A stretch of 64,000 nt of DNA. Source: JANOZM01 sp031429355 (GTDB lineage Bacteria > Pseudomonadota > Gammaproteobacteria > Burkholderiales > Burkholderiaceae_E). The notes under the pieces were generated by a model that saw only the letters and a list, made by a program, of their open reading frames with translations, was not told the DNA's origin and searched no databases. The stretch is from NCBI GenBank assembly GCA_031429355.1, contig JANOZM010000004.1:620001-684000 (forward strand). The letters run 5' to 3'. Below are positions 61,360 through 64,000 of this stretch, one piece after another (positions within the stretch are counted from its first letter, which is position 1; each line of letters starts with the position of its first letter). The position numbers were made by a program, and so were the translations under genes.

Positions 61360-61890
61360 ATGAAAATGATTCAAGAAGATCCAAACGTCAATTGCCTTAT
61401 GGCGATCAGCCCGAGCCGTCGCCGTTACGGTTTAGCTTTGTTCTCTACGTTGTTGATTGGCGCCAAGCCAGTCTTTAGTGCAACTGAGCCGACCCGTAAT
61501 GACAAACTGGTACTCACCGATGCGCAGTGGAAGCAACGCCTAACAGCGGGCCAGTACCGTGTCTTGCGGGACGAAGGAACGGAAGCAGCAGGGAGTAGCC
61601 CCCTGGACAATGAAAAACGTGAGGGCATGTTTCATTGTGCTGGTTGCGACTTAGTCCTGTTTAACTCATCAACCAAATTCAACAGCGGTACGGGTTGGCC
61701 CAGTTTTTTCGCATCGTTAACAGATTCAATCAACACAAAAACGGACTACAAACTTATTTTTCCGCGTACCGAATATCATTGCGCTCGCTGCGGTGGCCAT
61801 CAAGGCCATGTGTTTGATGATGGCCCAAAGCCCTCGGGAAAACGTTTTTGCAATAACGGCATTGCACTGCGTTTTGAGGCCAAAAAGTAG
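61360..61890 (+). CDS. msrB: Exported peptide-methionine (R)-S-oxide reductase MsrB
   Basis: The protein has 176 residues. A Tat-like signal (SRRRYGLALFSTLLIGAKPVFSA) shows export; translation may start at 61360 or at the in-frame ATG 61399. The catalytic domain has the zinc cysteines C-A-G-C and C-A-R-C, GTGWPSF, GGHQGHVFDDGP and the active-site Cys in RFCNNGIAL. It repairs oxidised methionine in periplasmic proteins. It is upstream of the DUF924 and glutathione reductase genes on the same strand. Confidence 0.93.
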   Translation: MKMIQEDPNVNCLMAISPSRRRYGLALFSTLLIGAKPVFSATEPTRNDKLVLTDAQWKQRLTAGQYRVLRDEGTEAAGSSPLDNEKREGMFHCAGCDLVLFNSSTKFNSGTGWPSFFASLTDSINTKTDYKLIFPRTEYHCARCGGHQGHVFDDGPKPSGKRFCNNGIALRFEAKK

Positions 61891-61959
61891 TTTTGATCCA
61901 GTCAGATGCTAATTTCTTGAGATAAAGCAACGGCAGAGGACGCAAACGAGAAAAGCAAA

Positions 61960-62496
61960 ATGCACACAGAAATTCTTGAATTTTGGTTTAAAGAAATCAC
62001 CCCTGCGCAATGGTGGAAAGTCGATGCAGCGTTTGACAAACTCATTGCTGATCGCTTCGGTGATATCCACACCCAAGCTATTCAGGCAGAGCTGTTTGCT
62101 TGGCGAACCACGCCTCAAGGACGACTAGCTGAAGTCATCGTGCTCGATCAATTTTCTCGCAATATTTATCGGGGCACTCGCCGCGCTTTTGAAGCCGATA
62201 ACTTGGCTTTGGCACTGGCTCAGGAAGCCGTTGCGATCGAAGCGGATATTGCGCTGCCTCAAGAAGAAAGAGTTTTTTTGTACATGCCCTACATGCACAG
62301 TGAGTCAAAAAGTATTCACGTTGTTGCCGAGCGTCTTTTTCAAGAAAACGCGCCAAAAGGTAACTACGATTTTGAACTTCGACACAAAGCCATTGTCGAC
62401 CGCTTTGGCCGATACCCACATCGCAATCAGATATTAGGGCGGGTATCCACGGCAGAAGAGTTAGTATTCTTAAAAGAACCTGGGTCTAGTTTTTAA
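61960..62496 (+). CDS. DUF924 family protein
   Basis: The protein has 178 residues, the usual family length. The DUF924 pattern is clear: EILEFWFKEITPAQWW, the central VIVLDQFSRNIYRGTRRAF and the C-terminal HRNQILGRVSTAEE. It is a soluble helical protein with no established function. It lies 43 bases before the glutathione reductase start. Confidence 0.9.
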   Translation: MHTEILEFWFKEITPAQWWKVDAAFDKLIADRFGDIHTQAIQAELFAWRTTPQGRLAEVIVLDQFSRNIYRGTRRAFEADNLALALAQEAVAIEADIALPQEERVFLYMPYMHSESKSIHVVAERLFQENAPKGNYDFELRHKAIVDRFGRYPHRNQILGRVSTAEELVFLKEPGSSF

Positions 62497-62539
62497 TTTT
62501 TTGCTTCGAAGACAACGTCTTCACTTCACAGAAAAACGA

Positions 62540-63904
62540 ATGAGTACATTTGATTTGGTAGTAATTGGTGGCGGCTCAGGTGGTGTACGAGCGGCGCGTA
62601 TTGCAGCAAGCCACGGCGCTTCAGTTGCGCTCATTGAAGAGTATCGATTGGGAGGCACCTGTGTTATTCGCGGCTGTGTTCCTAAAAAACTCATGGTGTA
62701 CGCATCACGTTTTGCACAAGAGTTTAAAGAAGCGGCCGGTTATGGTTGGCAAGTGGATCACCCTAGTTTTGATTGGGGCAAACTGAAACTGCAACGTGAT
62801 ACCGAAGTTAGTCGGTTGGAATCAATTTATCGCAACAACTTAGTTAAAGCCGGCGTACAGCTTTTTAGTGGGCGTGCGCGCCTCGCAGGCACACACCAAG
62901 TCCAGCTATCAAGCGGGCAAATATTTGATGCCAAGACGATCTTAATTGCCACTGGGGCTAGCCCCAATAATGGGCCAGTATTACAGGGCGCGGAGCTCGC
63001 CATTGATTCCAACGGATTTTTTGAGCTAGAGCAAAAACCACGGCGCGTTGTTGTGCAAGGGGCGGGCTATATTGCGCTCGAACTCGCCTGTGTTTTTAAT
63101 TTGCTCGGCTCGAAAGTCGACATTGTGGTTCGAGGTGATCAAATTTTGCGCGGATTCGATAACGAGACGCGCAACCATTTGGCGAAAGAGCTAACCAACA
63201 GCGGCATTCAAATTCATTTTGCAACTGAAGTACACGCAATAGAAAAAACACCAGAACACCTCGCTGTATTGCTTAGCACCGGAAAGACCATTCAAACCGA
63301 TTGCGTGTTGCGCGCGTTGGGCCGAACACCGTTAACGCAAGACCTTGGGCTCGAAACCGCGGGCTTAGCAGTGGATAAGTTAGGGGCAATTGTTGTCGAT
63401 CAATATTCGCGCACGAACGTCACCAATATTTATGCGGTTGGCGACGTAACGAATCGAGTCAACCTTACACCCATGGCGATTCGTGAAGGGCATGCGTTTG
63501 CTGATACCCAGTATGGCAAACGCCCGCGAATTGTCGACCACTCGTTGGTTCCAACCGGTGTGTTTACGACACCTGAAATGGGTGTTGTGGGCCTCACCGA
63601 AGAACAGGCTCTTGAACGTTATCCGATGCTTGATGTTTACACCACGAGTTTTAGGCCAATGAAGGCCACACTATCGGGCCATACATCGCGTACGTTTTTT
63701 AAATTGTTAGTTGATCGAATAACCGACCGAGTTGTAGGCTTTCATAGCATCGGACCCGATACAGGTGAAATTGCGCAGCTCATGGGTGTAATTTTGCAGT
63801 TACAAGGTACCAAAGCTTCTTTAGACGCGACCCTCGCGGTACACCCAACCGCTGCCGAAGAAATTGTGACGATGCGAATACCCACACGACAGCATGGTTT
63901 GTAA
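62540..63904 (+). CDS. gor: Glutathione-disulfide reductase
   Basis: The protein has 454 residues from the ATG at 62540 (MSTFDLVVIGGGSGGVRAAR). The redox-active pair is in GGTCVIRGCVPKKLM, the pyridine-nucleotide motif is GAGYIALELA, and the FAD site is YAVGDVTNRVNLTP. The C-terminal HPTAAEE carries the catalytic His-Glu pair. It keeps glutathione reduced with NADPH. A TTG 13 codons upstream is in frame but adds a sequence unlike the family. The region after 63904 shows nothing further. Confidence 0.93.
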   Translation: MSTFDLVVIGGGSGGVRAARIAASHGASVALIEEYRLGGTCVIRGCVPKKLMVYASRFAQEFKEAAGYGWQVDHPSFDWGKLKLQRDTEVSRLESIYRNNLVKAGVQLFSGRARLAGTHQVQLSSGQIFDAKTILIATGASPNNGPVLQGAELAIDSNGFFELEQKPRRVVVQGAGYIALELACVFNLLGSKVDIVVRGDQILRGFDNETRNHLAKELTNSGIQIHFATEVHAIEKTPEHLAVLLSTGKTIQTDCVLRALGRTPLTQDLGLETAGLAVDKLGAIVVDQYSRTNVTNIYAVGDVTNRVNLTPMAIREGHAFADTQYGKRPRIVDHSLVPTGVFTTPEMGVVGLTEEQALERYPMLDVYTTSFRPMKATLSGHTSRTFFKLLVDRITDRVVGFHSIGPDTGEIAQLMGVILQLQGTKASLDATLAVHPTAAEEIVTMRIPTRQHGL

Positions 63905-64000
63905 ATCACATTGCTTGGGGTCAAATTTGAACAACAGGTCCCCGAACCATATAAAAATAATTTGAACCCTTGCTGCAATAAAGGTTTGGTGAGAGTAGAC

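Noticed and set aside
1..64000. Possible depletion of GCCGGC, the NaeI site, as a sign of long residence of the restriction system
   Set aside because: Several sites are easily seen (for example near 1609, 12515, 15491, 16051, 28732 and 53081), so there is no strong avoidance and I cannot compute an expectation by eye.

Overview
The window looks like a chromosomal piece of a Gram-negative proteobacterium, most likely a betaproteobacterium (Burkholderiales-like) of moderate G+C. The basis is a Tat-exported HiPIP, a second YebC-family protein of the 'MGAQWKAKGKEL' type, AcnD/PrpF, a TSUP permease and a pel exopolysaccharide locus. The assignment is an inference from protein families. I saw no rRNA, tRNA or CRISPR array.

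Layout. 1-8.7 kb: the 3' part of a giant DUF11-repeat surface protein, open at the left edge. 8.9-14.2 kb: a small secreted protein and an AfuABC/FbpABC-type ABC importer operon. 14.2-20.2 kb: an accessory island with a NaeI-type restriction-modification pair, two paralogous AAA/DUF4143 ATPase genes and a Fic protein. The start codons of the two ATPases and of Fic lie inside inverted repeats. A 30-bp direct repeat made from the prpF 3' end flanks the second ATPase. 20.1-25.5 kb: a marR-acnD-prpF operon (2-methylcitrate dehydration, no prpB or prpC here) and a TSUP permease. 25.5-27.5 kb: leuA, preceded by a Leu-rich short ORF and hairpins.

27.6-41.5 kb: an eleven-gene minus-strand operon for a Pel-like cationic galactosamine exopolysaccharide. 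It has pelG, pelF, pelE, a short pelD, and pelB split into barrel and TPR genes. The PelA functions are spread over a stand-alone GH114/PelA-type hydrolase and a CE18/Agd3-like deacetylase, with a lone receiver-domain gene between them. A proline-rich GH114 lipoprotein sits at the far end and a small proline-rich secreted protein at the start. PelC is not recognisable, and PelD ends after its GAF domain without the GGDEF-like c-di-GMP receptor domain. This is the most interesting system in the window: a bacterial Pel synthase/export core combined with enzymes resembling the fungal galactosaminogalactan cluster.

41.5-43.2 kb: an AT-rich upstream region, an IS91-type transposase remnant fused to a duplicated 3' end of leuA, and a doubtful small ORF. 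43.3-52.2 kb: a membrane alpha/beta hydrolase, an SrpA-like catalase, a HiPIP, a two-component system, a small periplasmic protein with a paralogue at 60.7 kb, decayed TraB/GumN and glycerate-kinase genes, a lipoprotein with a displaced start, an alpha/beta hydrolase and a YebC-family protein. 52.7-64 kb: a GyrI-like protein, an EEP-family hydrolase, NDH-2, an orphan AbiEi-type gene with two perfect palindromes upstream, another IS91 scrap, two small membrane proteins, an XRE regulator, a secreted protein, a truncated hydrolase, the second paralogue, periplasmic MsrB, a DUF924 protein and glutathione reductase.
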